Origin: Anaerosalibacter bizertensis
Lineage (GTDB): Bacteria; Bacillota; Clostridia; Tissierellales; Sporanaerobacteraceae
Length of the DNA: 64,000 bases
Direction: 5' to 3'
Assembly: GCF_009696605.1 (NCBI RefSeq)
Contig: NZ_VULR01000001.1
Location: 124,001 to 188,000, forward strand
In this document: positions 16,875 through 27,292 of the stretch, one piece after another
Layout of the letters: every line of letters begins with the position of its first letter
How positions within the stretch are numbered: position 1 is the first letter of the stretch
Program-made: the position numbers and the translations under genes
Notes under the pieces: generated by a model
The model's database searches: none
What the model was told of the DNA's origin: nothing
Seen by the model: the letters and a program-made list of their open reading frames with translations, nothing else

Positions 16875-17036
16875 ATGGACAAATATGTATGCGTACCATG
16901 TGGCTATGTTTATGATCCAGAAGTTGGCGATCCAGATAACGGTATAGAACCAGGCACAGCTTTTGAAGATCTACCAGAAGATTGGGTATGTCCTGTTTGT
17001 GGAGCAACTAAAGACTTATTTGAAAAAGAAGAATAA
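16875..17036 (+). CDS. Rubredoxin 2 (tandem paralogue)
   Basis: A second 53-residue rubredoxin 129 bases downstream, ATG 16875 with AAGGAG ribosome binding site. It has the same cysteine pairs ([12 protein letters not shown] and CPVCG) and differs from rubredoxin 1 at about nine positions (for example Pro8 for Ala8, Glu for Lys before [15 protein letters not shown] at the end). The middle of the gene is almost identical in DNA to its neighbour, indicating recent tandem duplication or gene conversion. It has its own ribosome binding site, and the shared terminator follows. Confidence 0.96.
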   Translation: MDKYVCVPCGYVYDPEVGDPDNGIEPGTAFEDLPEDWVCPVCGATKDLFEKEE

Positions 17037-17045
17037 TATTTATTT

Positions 17046-17081
17046 AAAAGTCAGCAACCTTTTAAGGTTGCTGACTTTTAT
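17046..17081. terminator. Bidirectional terminator between rubredoxin 2 and engB
   Basis: Stem AAAAGTCAGCAACC/GGTTGCTGACTTTT with a four-base loop, flanked by A and T runs; it serves both converging units. Confidence 0.88.
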
Positions 17082-17667
17082 TTATCTCAATTATTTTCTC
17101 AATAACTTTCCATACTTCATCCACATTTATTTTTTTCTGTGATGAAAAAGGAATTATTAGCTGTTTGTTCTCTATACTTAACTTTTTTTGAATAATAGTT
17201 CTATGCTTCTCCCATTGTCCTCTAGATATTTTATCCGCTTTCGTAGCTACTACTATTCCGTTAAATCCATAATACTTTATCCATTCATGCATCAATTTAT
17301 CATGTTCTCCTGGTTCATGGCGAATATCTATGACATGAATTACTTCTACTAAATTTTTTCTATAATGTAAATACTCTTCAATCATATCTGCCCATTTTTT
17401 TCGTTCTTTTTTAGATACTTTTGCATACCCATAGCCTGGTAAATCTACAAATCTAAATTCATTATTTATATTATAAAAATTAAGAGTTTGTGTTTTTCCA
17501 GGTTTTCCACTAGTTCTTGCTAAAGATTTTCTATTAACTAATGTATTTATTAATGATGATTTTCCTACATTAGATTTGCCAGCAAAAGCAATTTCAAATA
17601 TATTATCATTAGGATATTTTTCTTTATCAACAGCTATAGTCTGTAACTCAGCACTAGTGATTTTCAT
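17062..17667 (-). CDS. engB: Ribosome-biogenesis GTPase EngB/YsxC
   Basis: A 201-residue TRAFAC GTPase required for late 50S subunit assembly. Motifs: [12 protein letters not shown] (G1), GKTQTLNFY (switch I), [18 protein letters not shown] (G3), ATKADK (G4) and FSSQKK (G5). I set the start at ATG 17667 (MKITSAEL), which overlaps the last codons of lon; GAGG lies 9 bases upstream. The in-frame upstream ATGs would add a short non-family extension. lon-engB coupling is conserved in Bacillus and clostridia. Last gene of its operon. Confidence 0.95.
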   Translation of the reverse strand: MKITSAELQTIAVDKEKYPNDNIFEIAFAGKSNVGKSSLINTLVNRKSLARTSGKPGKTQTLNFYNINNEFRFVDLPGYGYAKVSKKERKKWADMIEEYLHYRKNLVEVIHVIDIRHEPGEHDKLMHEWIKYYGFNGIVVATKADKISRGQWEKHRTIIQKKLSIENKQLIIPFSSQKKINVDEVWKVIEKIIEINKSQQP

Positions 17668-20014
17668 TTTCATCATCCTCTTCAACTAAAGCGTGTTCTA
17701 GTACATCATCCATTTTTTTAACCAATACGAATTCAATTTTCTTTCTAACTTTAGACGGAATTTCTTCTAAATCTTTTTTGTTCTCATAAGGAAGAATTAT
17801 CTTCTTTATTCCAGCCCTATGTGCTGCCAATACTTTTTCTTTAATACCACCCACTGGAAGAACTCTTCCTCTTAAAGTTATTTCTCCTGTCATAGCTACA
17901 TCTTTATTTATAGGCTTATTCATTAAAGCTGAAATAACTGCTGTAGCCATAGTTATTCCTGCAGATGGTCCATCTTTTGGAATAGCTCCTTCAGGTACAT
18001 GGATATGAATATCCATTTCTTTATAAAAATTTTCTTCAATATCTAATATTTCAGAAATAGATCTTATATAAGATAATCCTGCCATAGCTGATTCTTTCAT
18101 TACATCACCAAGTTGACCTGTAAGTTGCACTTTACCTGTACCTTTCATACAATTAACTTCTATAGATAATGTATCGCCTCCAACAGTAGTCCAAGCAAGT
18201 CCTGTTGCCACTCCTACTTCATGAGTTTTACCTACCATTTCATATCTATATTTTGCTCCTCCTAAATATTTATCCAAATTACCCCTATTTACTCTTACTG
18301 TTTTTACATCTTCTTCTACTATCCTCTTTGCAGCTTTTCTACAAATATTAGCAATATTTCTTTCTAATTCCCTTACCCCTGCTTCTCTTGTATAATTATT
18401 TATTATATCTCTTATAGCTTCTTTTGAAAGCTCTAAGTTATTTTCTTTTAAGCCATGTTCTTTTAATTGTTTAGGTAATAGATAATTTAGTCCAATCTGT
18501 AGTTTTTCCTCTTCTGTATATCCTGAGATTCTTATTATTTCCATTCTATCTAATAATGGCCTAGGAATTGTAGCAGTTGTGTTGGCTGTAGTTATGAAAA
18601 AAACTTGAGATAAATCAAAAGGTGCTTCTAAGAAATGGTCTGTAAATGTATTATTTTGTTCTGGATCTAATACTTCTAATAAAGCGCTTGCTGGATCTCC
18701 TCTAAAATCACTATTCAATTTATCTATTTCATCAAATAGGAATACTGGATTTTTAGAACCTGCTTTTTTTATAGAACTTATTATTCTACCTGGCAATGCT
18801 CCTACATAAGTCCTTCTATGTCCTCTTATTTCCGCCTCATCTCTTACTCCTCCTAAAGACATCCTAACAAAATTTCTATTTAAAGATTTGGCAATAGATT
18901 TAGCTATTGAAGTTTTACCTACTCCTGGAGGTCCAACTAAACACAATATAGGTCCTTTCATATCTTTTGTTAGTTTTCTAATAGCTATATACTCTAATAT
19001 TCTTTCTTTTACATCATAAAGTCCATAATGATCATTATTTAATATATCTCTCGATTTTTTTATATTTACTTTATCTTTTGTTTCCTTGTCCCAAGGCAAT
19101 TCTACTATCCAATCTAAATATGTTCTTATTACCCCTGTTTCTGCTGAATTAGGGGATAGTTTATAAAGTCGATTAATTTCTTTTAATGCTTTTTGCTTTA
19201 CTTCTTCAGGCATTTTTATTTTTTCTATTTTTGACTTATATTCTTCAATTTCTTCTATTAATTCATCTTCTTCTCCTAATTCACTTTGTATAGCTTTCAT
19301 CTGTTCTCTTAAATAATATTCCTTTTGAACTTTAGTAATTTGTTTTTTCACTCTTTGATTTATCTGTTCTTCTATTTTTAATATTTCAATCTCTTTTTGT
19401 AATATGCCATGAAGTATTTCTAATCTTTCATAGAAATTAAAAGCTTCTAATATTTTTTGATTTTCATCTTCTTTAAGATATATATAGGAAGCTATAACAT
19501 CTGCAAATCTACCTGGATCTTCTATTTCTGATACCGTCAAAATTAAATCTGGCGATACCTTATTGCTCAAAGTTATATACTCTTCAAAATCCTTTAATAC
19601 TAATCGCATAGCCGCTTCTATTTTTTCATCTTTTTCTAATTCTTCTGGTTCATATACCATCTCTTCGATCTCTGCTTCTAAGTAAGATTCATCCTTATTT
19701 ATTGCCAATATTTTTCCTCTATTTAATCCTTCTACCAATACTCTAATACTTCCTCCAGGAAGTTTTAGCATTTGTTTTATTTTGGATACAGTACCAATAT
19801 GATAAAAATCTTCTGATGTTGGTTCATCTATTGTGGCATCCTTCTGAGAACAAAGAAAAATCAAAGAATCTTCTATCATTGCTTTTTCTAATGCATTTAT
19901 AGACTTCTCTCTACCAACATCGAAATGTATTACCATATAAGGAAAAACAGACATCCCTCTAAGAGGAATCAAAGGGATATTCTTCTTAACTGATTTATAT
20001 TGATCTATACTCAT
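17654..20014 (-). CDS. lon: ATP-dependent protease Lon
   Basis: A 786-residue AAA+ serine protease (LonA) degrading damaged and regulatory proteins in the cytoplasm. LON substrate-binding domain about 10-200; coiled-coil region about 200-300; Walker A GPPGVGKT (361-368), Walker [10 protein letters not shown]; protease dyad Ser684 (KDGPSAGIT) and Lys725 (GGIKEK). ATG 20014 is taken as the start because AAAGGAG lies 8 bases upstream; an earlier in-frame ATG would add 11 residues outside the family consensus. It overlaps engB downstream and lies 143 bases from clpX with a terminator between. Confidence 0.96.
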   Translation of the reverse strand: MSIDQYKSVKKNIPLIPLRGMSVFPYMVIHFDVGREKSINALEKAMIEDSLIFLCSQKDATIDEPTSEDFYHIGTVSKIKQMLKLPGGSIRVLVEGLNRGKILAINKDESYLEAEIEEMVYEPEELEKDEKIEAAMRLVLKDFEEYITLSNKVSPDLILTVSEIEDPGRFADVIASYIYLKEDENQKILEAFNFYERLEILHGILQKEIEILKIEEQINQRVKKQITKVQKEYYLREQMKAIQSELGEEDELIEEIEEYKSKIEKIKMPEEVKQKALKEINRLYKLSPNSAETGVIRTYLDWIVELPWDKETKDKVNIKKSRDILNNDHYGLYDVKERILEYIAIRKLTKDMKGPILCLVGPPGVGKTSIAKSIAKSLNRNFVRMSLGGVRDEAEIRGHRRTYVGALPGRIISSIKKAGSKNPVFLFDEIDKLNSDFRGDPASALLEVLDPEQNNTFTDHFLEAPFDLSQVFFITTANTTATIPRPLLDRMEIIRISGYTEEEKLQIGLNYLLPKQLKEHGLKENNLELSKEAIRDIINNYTREAGVRELERNIANICRKAAKRIVEEDVKTVRVNRGNLDKYLGGAKYRYEMVGKTHEVGVATGLAWTTVGGDTLSIEVNCMKGTGKVQLTGQLGDVMKESAMAGLSYIRSISEILDIEENFYKEMDIHIHVPEGAIPKDGPSAGITMATAVISALMNKPINKDVAMTGEITLRGRVLPVGGIKEKVLAAHRAGIKKIILPYENKKDLEEIPSKVRKKIEFVLVKKMDDVLEHALVEEDDENENH

Positions 20015-20123
20015 TCTGTCACTCCTTTTATATAAAATCATCTTCAAGTATTTTCAAATTTACTCTCTTAAATAAATATTGTATCATTTACTTATATTAT
20101 CAGAAAACTAAAGAATAGTGAAG

Positions 20124-20159
20124 TAAAAAAAGACTCACTTTTGCGTGAGCCTTTTTTTA
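20124..20159 (-). terminator. Terminator after clpX
   Basis: Minus-strand stem GGCTCACGC / GTGAGTC-type pairing with a short loop and a long T-run, beginning at the clpX stop; it separates tig-clpP-clpX from lon-engB. Confidence 0.82.
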
Positions 20160-21437
20160 GGATGCTGTTTCCCTTTTATCAGATTTTTTAGTTTTGTTTT
20201 TTTTCTTCACATCTGAATATACTAGATTAGGCTTAGCTTTTTTTATAATAGTATCTTTTGTAATAATACATTTTTCTATATCATCTCTAGATGGAATTTC
20301 ATACATTATATCAAGCATAGACTCTTCTAGTATACTTCTAAGCCCTCTAGCACCTGTTTTTCTATCTATAGCCTTTTGTGCAATTGCTTCTAATGCTTCT
20401 TCTTCAAATTCAAGCTCTACTCCGTCTATTGCAAATAATTCTTTATATTGTTTTACTAATGCATTTTTAGGTTCTGTTAAAATCTTTACAAAAGCTTCTT
20501 TATCTAGCTCTTCTAAAGTAACTATGACTGGTAATCTTCCTATAAATTCAGGGATTAAACCATATTTAAGTAAATCCTCTGGCTGGATTTCCTTTAGAAG
20601 TTCTCCAATATTTAACTCTTCTTTACTTTGAACATCTGCTCCAAATCCCATAGAACTTTTACCAGTTCTATTTTCAATTATTTTATCTAAACCATCAAAA
20701 GCTCCTCCAACAATGAACAATATATTAGTAGTATCCACTTGTATAAATTCTTGATGTGGATGTTTTCTTCCTCCTTGCGGTGGAACATTTGCAATAGTAC
20801 CTTCTAGTATTTTTAATAACGCTTGTTGTACGCCTTCCCCGCTTACATCTCTAGTAATTGATGGATTTTCTGTCTTTCTTGCTATTTTATCTATTTCGTC
20901 TATATAAACTATACCTTTTTCAGCTCTTTCAATATCATAATCAGCTGCTTGAATAAGTTTCAATATAATATTTTCTACGTCTTCCCCTACATAACCTGCT
21001 TCAGTTAAAGATGTAGCATCAGCAATAGCAAAAGGTACATTCAATATTTTAGCTAAAGTTTGAGCAAGTAATGTTTTCCCTGAACCAGTAGGTCCAATCA
21101 TAACTATATTACTCTTTTGCAACTCTATGTCGCTATTTTGAGTGCTTTTTCTATTTATTCTTTTGTAATGATTATAAACAGCTACAGCTAAAGATCTCTT
21201 TGCTCTTTCTTGTTTTATAACATAGTCATCAAGTGTATCATTTATATCAACAGGTTTTGGTAATTCATCTGCTTCATATTCAAAAGCATCTTCAAACTCT
21301 TCCTCTATTATTTCCTGACATAATTCTATACATTCATCACATATATAGACATTAGGACCTGCTATAAGCCTTTTTACTTGTTCTTGAGGTTTTCCGCAAA
21401 AAGAACATCTAAGCTGTTTTTCGTCAAATCTTGCCAT
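20157..21437 (-). CDS. clpX: ClpX, ATPase subunit of ClpXP
   Basis: A 426-residue unfoldase feeding proteins to ClpP. The N-terminal zinc domain has Cys11, Cys14, Cys33 and Cys36; Walker A is GPTGSGKT (115-122), Walker B VYIDEIDK, followed by the IGF-type ClpP contact region and sensor II (GARGLRS). The C-terminus ends with a lysine-rich tail ([16 protein letters not shown]). It begins 19 bases after clpP on the same strand, forming the tig-clpP-clpX operon. Confidence 0.97.
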   Translation of the reverse strand: MARFDEKQLRCSFCGKPQEQVKRLIAGPNVYICDECIELCQEIIEEEFEDAFEYEADELPKPVDINDTLDDYVIKQERAKRSLAVAVYNHYKRINRKSTQNSDIELQKSNIVMIGPTGSGKTLLAQTLAKILNVPFAIADATSLTEAGYVGEDVENIILKLIQAADYDIERAEKGIVYIDEIDKIARKTENPSITRDVSGEGVQQALLKILEGTIANVPPQGGRKHPHQEFIQVDTTNILFIVGGAFDGLDKIIENRTGKSSMGFGADVQSKEELNIGELLKEIQPEDLLKYGLIPEFIGRLPVIVTLEELDKEAFVKILTEPKNALVKQYKELFAIDGVELEFEEEALEAIAQKAIDRKTGARGLRSILEESMLDIMYEIPSRDDIEKCIITKDTIIKKAKPNLVYSDVKKKNKTKKSDKRETAS

Positions 21438-21456
21438 TGTGACACCTCACTTAAAG

Positions 21457-22041
21457 TTATTTTCTAAATTCAAATACCTCATCTATTATACCATACTTTT
21501 TAGCTTCTTCGGCAGACATAAAGAAATCTCTATCTGTATCCTTAGCAACTTTTTCATATGGTTGCCCTGTTCTGTCACTTAATATAGTATTTATTTGTTC
21601 CCTAGTTTTTATTATTCTTTCAGCATGAATTCTAATATCTTCTGCTTGACCTTGTGTACCTCCTAATGGTTGATGTATCATTATTTCAGCATTTGGAAGA
21701 GCAAATCTCTTACCTTTTTTGCCTGCAGCAAGTAAAAATGCTCCCATACTAGCAGCCATTCCTATACATATTGTGGAAACATCAGGTTTTATATATTGTA
21801 TTGTATCATATATAGCAAATCCCGATGTTACTGAACCACCCGGACTATTTATATATAGTTGAATGTCTTTATCTGGATCTTCTGCCTCTAAAAACAAAAG
21901 TTGTGCAACTACTAAATTTGCTGTAACACTATTAACTTCATCACCAAGAAATATAATTCTTTCCTTTAAAAGTCTTGAATAAATATCATAGGATCTTTCT
22001 CCTCTATTAGTTTGCTCAACTACCATTGGAACTAAAGCCAT
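21457..22041 (-). CDS. clpP: ClpP protease subunit
   Basis: A 194-residue serine protease forming the tetradecameric barrel of ClpXP. The catalytic triad is Ser98 (GMAASMGAF), His123 (MIHQPLGG) and Asp172 ([11 protein letters not shown]). The start is ATG 22041 ([10 protein letters not shown]), with AGGAGGGG upstream and exactly the usual length; the in-frame TTG two codons earlier is less likely. It lies between tig and clpX on the same strand. Confidence 0.97.
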   Translation of the reverse strand: MALVPMVVEQTNRGERSYDIYSRLLKERIIFLGDEVNSVTANLVVAQLLFLEAEDPDKDIQLYINSPGGSVTSGFAIYDTIQYIKPDVSTICIGMAASMGAFLLAAGKKGKRFALPNAEIMIHQPLGGTQGQAEDIRIHAERIIKTREQINTILSDRTGQPYEKVAKDTDRDFFMSAEEAKKYGIIDEVFEFRK

Positions 22042-22065
22042 TTCCAATCCCCTCCTAAAATCTAC

Positions 22066-23355
22066 TTATATAAATTTGGCATTTGCCATCAACAATTCAA
22101 TTGTCTTATCTCTAATTATACCCGTCTTAATATATTCTAAATCGCCTTTTTTCATATCCTCTTTAAACTTCTCTACATCTTCAGTTTGATATTGTTCAGC
22201 CATTTTTTCTAATTCTTTATCAATATCTTCATTTTCTACTTCAATTTTTTCAACCTTTGCTATTTCTTCTAGTACTAATTCAGTTTTAACCCTTTTTTCT
22301 GCTTCTGGTTTTATTTGTTCTTTAAAATCTTCTATATCAGTATTTGTAAGTTCAAAATATTGATCTATTGAGAGTCCTTGCATTCTTAAACTATAATCAA
22401 GTTGACCCATTTCATTTTGAATTTGGTTATCTACCATTACTTCTGGAATATCTACTTCTGACATTTCTACTACTTTGTCAATAACTTTTCCTTCTTGTTC
22501 AACTTTTTCTTTATTTTTCATATCTTTTTCAAGTTTTTCTTTTATACTTTCTTTAAATTCATCTAAAGTATCAAATTCACTAACATCTTTTGCAAATTCA
22601 TCATCTAACTCAGGTAATTCTTTTTCTTTTATCTCATTAATAGTTACTTTAAATATTGCTTCTTTTCCTTTTAAACTTTCTTCAAAATAATCTTCTGGGA
22701 AGTTTACTTTTACTTCTACTTCTTCGCCTTTTTTCTTACCTATAAGTTGTTCTTCAAATCCTGGTATAAATTTATTAGATCCTATTTCTAATTGTTGGTT
22801 TTCTGCAGTTCCACCTTCAAATTTTTCTTCATCTATATAACCTTCAAAATCAATATTTAGAATATCTCCATCTTTAATTTCTCTATCTGATGCATCTATA
22901 AGTCTTGCATTCATTTCTTGGATGCTATTTAATTCCTTCTCTACATCCTCATCTTTAACATTATACTCTACTTTCTCAACTTCTATACTTTTATATTCTC
23001 CCAATTTTACTTCAGGCTTTACAGTTACTTCAATTTTAAACACTACTGGTTTGCCTTTTTCAAGCTCTTCAATATCTACTTGTGGTTGTTCAACAGGTTC
23101 AAGTTCTAATTCATCAATAGCAGATTCATATGCTTCTGGTAAGATAATATTTAATGCTTCTTCATAAAAAATTTCTTCTCCATAGTTCATTTCTATTATC
23201 TTTCTTGGAGCTTTTCCTTTCCTAAATCCTGGAATATTGAATCTATTCCTATTTTTTAAGTAAGATTTTTGAATTGCCTTTTCAAATTTATCTTCACCTA
23301 TCTCAATTGTAAAGGTAGCTTTGTTATTTTCTTTTTTTTCTAAAACAGCGTTCAT
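22066..23355 (-). CDS. tig: Trigger factor chaperone
   Basis: A 429-residue ribosome-bound chaperone and peptidyl-prolyl isomerase. The N-terminal ribosome-binding domain carries FNIPGFRKGKAPRKIIE (about 36-52); an FKBP-like domain follows (about 155-245, DGDILNIDFEGYIDEEKFEGG); the rest is the helical C-terminal chaperone domain. Start ATG 23355 has AAGGAGG 9 bases upstream; the earlier in-frame start would add 13 basic residues foreign to the family. First gene of tig-clpP-clpX. Confidence 0.96.
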   Translation of the reverse strand: MNAVLEKKENNKATFTIEIGEDKFEKAIQKSYLKNRNRFNIPGFRKGKAPRKIIEMNYGEEIFYEEALNIILPEAYESAIDELELEPVEQPQVDIEELEKGKPVVFKIEVTVKPEVKLGEYKSIEVEKVEYNVKDEDVEKELNSIQEMNARLIDASDREIKDGDILNIDFEGYIDEEKFEGGTAENQQLEIGSNKFIPGFEEQLIGKKKGEEVEVKVNFPEDYFEESLKGKEAIFKVTINEIKEKELPELDDEFAKDVSEFDTLDEFKESIKEKLEKDMKNKEKVEQEGKVIDKVVEMSEVDIPEVMVDNQIQNEMGQLDYSLRMQGLSIDQYFELTNTDIEDFKEQIKPEAEKRVKTELVLEEIAKVEKIEVENEDIDKELEKMAEQYQTEDVEKFKEDMKKGDLEYIKTGIIRDKTIELLMANAKFI

Positions 23356-23493
23356 TATGTTTTGCCTCCTTAAATTCTTTTTATTTATTTTCATTTTTTG
23401 CCACTGTATTATATATCATTAAAATTATATCATAAAAAATATGTATATCCAATGATTCTATTCTTTTCAATTATATATATTTTTTATAAAATA

Positions 23494-23524
23494 TTAAAAA
23501 AACCAATGGCTTAACCACTGGTTT
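23494..23524 (-). terminator. Terminator following tRNA-Leu
   Basis: Minus-strand stem AACCAGTGG/CCATTGGTT around TTAAG, followed by TTTTTTT; it lies just 3' of the tRNA. Confidence 0.8.
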
Positions 23525-23527
23525 GTT

Positions 23528-23611
23528 TGGTGCGGGAAAGAGGACTTGAACCCCCACGTCAATGACACTAGATCCTAAGTCTAGCGCGTCTGCCAATTCC
23601 GCCATTCCCGC
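23528..23611 (-). tRNA. tRNA-Leu (anticodon TAG)
   Basis: An 84-base class II tRNA on the minus strand: acceptor GCGGGAA/TTCCCGC, D arm TGGCGGAATTGGCAGACGC, anticodon stem CTAGA/TCTAG with loop CTTAGGA (anticodon TAG, decoding CTA), a variable arm TGTCATTGACGTG, T arm GGGGGTTCAAGTCCT and an encoded CCA. Confidence 0.97.
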
Positions 23612-23685
23612 ATATAAGTGTTTTTGAAAACTTACTTTATTATTATAACATTTTTTAATATCTTGTCAATATGTTTTTATGTTTT

Positions 23686-25032
23686 TTAATTAATTAAAAT
23701 TTCTTTCCAAGATCCTTTTTTATATCTTATATACATTAAAATAGCCTCCACTAAGTATTGAATATTCGTAGCAATCCAAATATAAATAAGGGGCAGTTTA
23801 AATGCATATACTATTAAAAATATTAAAGGCAATCTAACTAAAAAATTAGTTATTAGAGATATTCTAAAAGGTCCCTTTGTGTCTCCCGCTCCTTTTAATG
23901 CTCCAGACAAAGTCATACCTATGGCAGTAGGAATTTGTTCAAAAGCTCCAATTCTCAAACATTTTGAAGCTAATAGTACTGTATCTTTATCAGAACTAAA
24001 TAGTCTCATTATAGGATATGGAACTATAAAAAATAACATTCCCACTATCCCCATAAGAAGTATGGCATAATATGTGGAAGCTTTCACACTTTTTTCTGCC
24101 CTGTCCACATTTTTCGAACCTAAATTTTGTCCTACTAGTGTAGTTGCTGCTATAGCAAAACCATAACCTGGCATAAAAGAAATAGATTCTGCTGCTACAG
24201 TAATAGAGTGACTAGCATAAGCTATAGTTCCAAGTTGAGCAATCCAAAAAGAAGATACTAATCTACTACCTTCATTCATAAAAACTTCTAATATGGCTGG
24301 AAAACTTAAATTAACTAAGCTATTAAGGGTTTCTCCATTAAATTTAAACAAATTTTTAATTCTTACCTGAATATAAGGATTTTTCCTAAATAGATAATAA
24401 AAAGTAATAATTGCTCCTACTACTTGTCCAAAACCTGTAGCTATTGCAGCCCCTTTTGTCTCCATTCTTGGAAATCCAAACTTTCCAAATATAAGTACAT
24501 AATCTCCTACTATATTAAAAATATTGGCAGTAGCTGCTGAAATCATAGGAATATAAGTATTTCCTGCTCCTCTTAAAATAGAATTTCCTATCATTGTTGG
24601 GATAAGAAAAAAAGCTCCAAGAAATACTATCCTTAAATATTCTGTTCCTAATTTTACAACCTCAATATCATCAACTAATCTATAAAATATATTCTTTGAA
24701 AAAATAATTCCTACACTTCCAACAATCATACTAATTATAATACCTAAACTAAGAGCTTGAACTGCTACCTTTTCTGCTCTTTCTGTATTCATAGCTCCAA
24801 TATTTCTAGAAATCATTGCTGTTGTGCCTACACCTAACGCTCCAAATACATTGCTTACAGTAAACATTATTTGTGCTCCTAAAGTAACTGATGATATAGC
24901 TTCTGGAGTAAGTCTTCCTACCATACCTGTATCAAAAGTCCATACCAACGTATGAAGTAACATCTCAAATATTGCTGGTAATGCTAGTGTGAATATTTCT
25001 TTGCTCATTTTTTTATCTTCTAAAAGAGCCAT
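23686..25032 (-). CDS. MATE family efflux transporter
   Basis: A 448-residue inner-membrane antiporter with twelve predicted helices in two pseudo-repeats of six. Family features: FEMLLHTLVWTFDTGMVGRL near the N-terminus, and the second-half repeat PAILEVFMNEGSRLVSSFWI. MATE proteins export cationic drugs or metabolites using Na+ or H+ gradients. Single gene, tRNA-Leu on one side and the opp terminator on the other. No regulator is adjacent, so substrate and control are unknown. Confidence 0.9.
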   Translation of the reverse strand: MALLEDKKMSKEIFTLALPAIFEMLLHTLVWTFDTGMVGRLTPEAISSVTLGAQIMFTVSNVFGALGVGTTAMISRNIGAMNTERAEKVAVQALSLGIIISMIVGSVGIIFSKNIFYRLVDDIEVVKLGTEYLRIVFLGAFFLIPTMIGNSILRGAGNTYIPMISAATANIFNIVGDYVLIFGKFGFPRMETKGAAIATGFGQVVGAIITFYYLFRKNPYIQVRIKNLFKFNGETLNSLVNLSFPAILEVFMNEGSRLVSSFWIAQLGTIAYASHSITVAAESISFMPGYGFAIAATTLVGQNLGSKNVDRAEKSVKASTYYAILLMGIVGMLFFIVPYPIMRLFSSDKDTVLLASKCLRIGAFEQIPTAIGMTLSGALKGAGDTKGPFRISLITNFLVRLPLIFLIVYAFKLPLIYIWIATNIQYLVEAILMYIRYKKGSWKEILIN

Positions 25033-25079
25033 GAACTCACCTCATTTATCATGCTAATTTAGAGTATTATATCAGATTC

Positions 25080-25114
25080 AAAAAAGAGCTGCAATAGATT
25101 TTGCAACTCCTTTT
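25080..25114 (-). terminator. Terminator of the opp operon
   Basis: Minus-strand stem GAGTTGCAAAA / TTGCAGCTC (one mismatch) followed by TTTTTT, just after the small membrane protein gene. Confidence 0.78.
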
Positions 25115-25129
25115 ATAAACTTCAATATT

Positions 25130-25354
25130 TTATTTCATAAAGAAATTTGTAAATAAAAATGTAATCAATGCAAATAGGCCTATTCCCACAAACAGTATAG
25201 GAAGTAATATCTGAAATGCAGCAATAATCATAGCTACAATATCTGTATTAGTAAATTCAAAAGGTTCCTGTTCATGTTTTTTCTCTATAGATTTTTCTAG
25301 TTTCTTTCCTCTTTCTTTAATAGACTTCCTATTTCGCGAAGTGACACGCCACAA
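25130..25354 (-). CDS. Small single-span membrane protein at the end of the opp operon
   Basis: A 74-residue protein: a strongly basic N-terminal third, an acidic stretch (KHEQEPFEFTNTD) and one hydrophobic helix (about 42-70) at the C-terminus. It starts at TTG 25354 inside the 3' end of oppF in another frame, with AGGAGGAG 8 bases upstream; no later ATG fits. The overlap of 26 bases and the following terminator place it as the last gene of the opp operon. I do not recognise it; a small accessory subunit or regulator of the transporter is a guess. Confidence 0.6.
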   Translation of the reverse strand: MWRVTSRNRKSIKERGKKLEKSIEKKHEQEPFEFTNTDIVAMIIAAFQILLPILFVGIGLFALITFLFTNFFMK

Positions 25355-26300
25355 AATGTTCTCCTCCTAAATCTTTAAATTCTGGCACTTGTTCCTTACA
25401 TATATCCTTAGCATACATGCAACGAGTATGGAATTTACAACCAGACGGTGGATTTGCAGGACTTGGAATGTCTCCTTTCAATAAAATTCTATTAATCTTC
25501 TTAGTTGGATCTGGTACAGGAATTGCGGAAAGAAGTGCTTGTGTATAAGGATGTTTAGGATTATCAAATAGCGCATTCTTTTCAGACAATTCCACTAAAG
25601 TACCTAAATACATAACTCCTACCCTATGACTTATATATTTAACTACTCCCAAATCATGAGATATAAATAAATAGGATATTCCACGTTCCCTTTGTAAATC
25701 TGTTAACAAGTTTATTACTTGAGATTGTATAGACACATCAAGAGCAGATACAGGTTCATCAGCAACTATAAAAGATGGATTCAAAGCAAGAGCTCTAGCA
25801 ATACCTATACGTTGTCGTTGTCCTCCTGAAAATTCATGAGGATACCTATTGATATGATAATTTGCTAATCCACATTGAGTTATAACTTCTGTTATATAAT
25901 CTTCTAATTCTTTTCCTTTCTTATATAGACCATGCTCTACTAAAGCTTCACCTACTATCCTAGAAACCGTCATTCTTGGATTTAAAGAACTATATGGATC
26001 TTGAAACACTATTTGCATTTCTCTTCTTAATTTTAACATTTCGTCCTTTGGTGCATTTAATACATCTCTACCTTTATATTTAACACTACCTTCCGTAGCC
26101 TCTAAAAGTCTTAATATAGTCCTACCAGTAGTAGATTTTCCACATCCAGATTCTCCTACAAGGCCTAGAGTTTCTCCAGCTTTTAATTTAAAAGAAATTC
26201 CATCTACCGCTTTTACATCCCCTACTTTTTTTCTAAAAGCACCTTTATATATAGGGAAATGTTTCTTCAAATTTTCAACCTCTAGTATTACTTCACTCAT
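25329..26300 (-). CDS. oppF: Oligopeptide ABC transporter ATPase OppF
   Basis: A 323-residue ATPase, second of the OppDF pair. Walker [10 protein letters not shown] (about 50-58), signature SGGQRQRIGIARAL, Walker B FIVADEPVSALD, H-loop ISHDLGV, and the C-terminal four-cysteine region of Opp/Dpp ATPases (CKFHTRCMYAKDIC) that binds an iron-sulfur cluster in some relatives. It abuts oppD (one-base overlap). It powers peptide uptake, supplying amino acids for fermentation. Confidence 0.94.
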   Translation of the reverse strand: MSEVILEVENLKKHFPIYKGAFRKKVGDVKAVDGISFKLKAGETLGLVGESGCGKSTTGRTILRLLEATEGSVKYKGRDVLNAPKDEMLKLRREMQIVFQDPYSSLNPRMTVSRIVGEALVEHGLYKKGKELEDYITEVITQCGLANYHINRYPHEFSGGQRQRIGIARALALNPSFIVADEPVSALDVSIQSQVINLLTDLQRERGISYLFISHDLGVVKYISHRVGVMYLGTLVELSEKNALFDNPKHPYTQALLSAIPVPDPTKKINRILLKGDIPSPANPPSGCKFHTRCMYAKDICKEQVPEFKDLGGEHFVACHFAK

Positions 26301-27277
26301 TACTTAGTCACCTCCTCTGCCCTAAAACAGCTTACTTTATGTCCAGGTGCAATTTCTCTTAATTCAGGTTGTCCGTTTCTACATTCATCTGTAGCAAATT
26401 TACATCTTGGATGGAAATAGCAACCTTTTGGTAGATACAATGGATTTGGAACTGCTCCTTTAATACTTTCAAGCCTTTCCCCTTCTTCAATTAAAGAAGG
26501 TATGGAATTCATAAGACCTATTGTATAAGGATGTCTTGGATTTTTAAATAATTCATCTACCGGTGCATCTTCTACAACCTTTCCTGAATACATAACTATT
26601 ACGTGATCAGACATTTCTGCTACTACTCCTAAATCATGAGTTATAAGCATAATAGATGTATTCAATTTATTTTTAAGTTCGTTCATAAGCTCTAATATCT
26701 GAGCTTGAATAGTAACGTCTAAAGCTGTTGTAGGCTCATCCGCTATTAAAAGCTTCGGTTGACAAGATAATGCCATGGCTATCATAACTCTTTGTCTCAT
26801 ACCACCAGATAGTTGGTGAGGATACTCATCTACTATTTTCTCTGCTCTAGGGATTCCAACAAGTTTTATCATTTCAATAGCTTTTTTCTTAGCTTCTCCT
26901 TCACTTAACTTTTGGTGAAGCATTAACGCTTCCATTATTTGATATCCCACAGTAAATACAGGATTTAATGAAGTCATAGGTTCTTGGAAAATAACAGAAA
27001 TATCATTTCCACGAATATGTCTTAATTCATCCTCAGAAACTTTAGTAAGATCCTTTCCATCAAAAAGTACTTCTCCATTTACAATTTTGCCAGGAGGATC
27101 AGGTATAAGACGCAGTATAGACATAGCTGTTACACTCTTGCCACAACCAGATTCTCCTACAATACCTATTGTTTTCCCAGATTCAACTGAAAAATTAACA
27201 CCATCTACAGCTTTAACTATTCCATCATCAGTATAAAAATACGTCTTTAAATCTTTTATTTCTAACAGCTTATCCAT
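26300..27277 (-). CDS. oppD: Oligopeptide ABC transporter ATPase OppD
   Basis: A 325-residue ATPase: Walker [10 protein letters not shown], signature [15 protein letters not shown], Walker [14 protein letters not shown]-loop ITHDLGV, and the C-terminal cysteine-rich oligopeptide-transporter domain ([14 protein letters not shown]). It is preceded by GGAGGA and follows oppC by 15 bases. It pairs with OppF as the ATPase dimer of the importer. Confidence 0.94.
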   Translation of the reverse strand: MDKLLEIKDLKTYFYTDDGIVKAVDGVNFSVESGKTIGIVGESGCGKSVTAMSILRLIPDPPGKIVNGEVLFDGKDLTKVSEDELRHIRGNDISVIFQEPMTSLNPVFTVGYQIMEALMLHQKLSEGEAKKKAIEMIKLVGIPRAEKIVDEYPHQLSGGMRQRVMIAMALSCQPKLLIADEPTTALDVTIQAQILELMNELKNKLNTSIMLITHDLGVVAEMSDHVIVMYSGKVVEDAPVDELFKNPRHPYTIGLMNSIPSLIEEGERLESIKGAVPNPLYLPKGCYFHPRCKFATDECRNGQPELREIAPGHKVSCFRAEEVTK

Positions 27278-27292
27278 ATTTCTATCCTCCTA

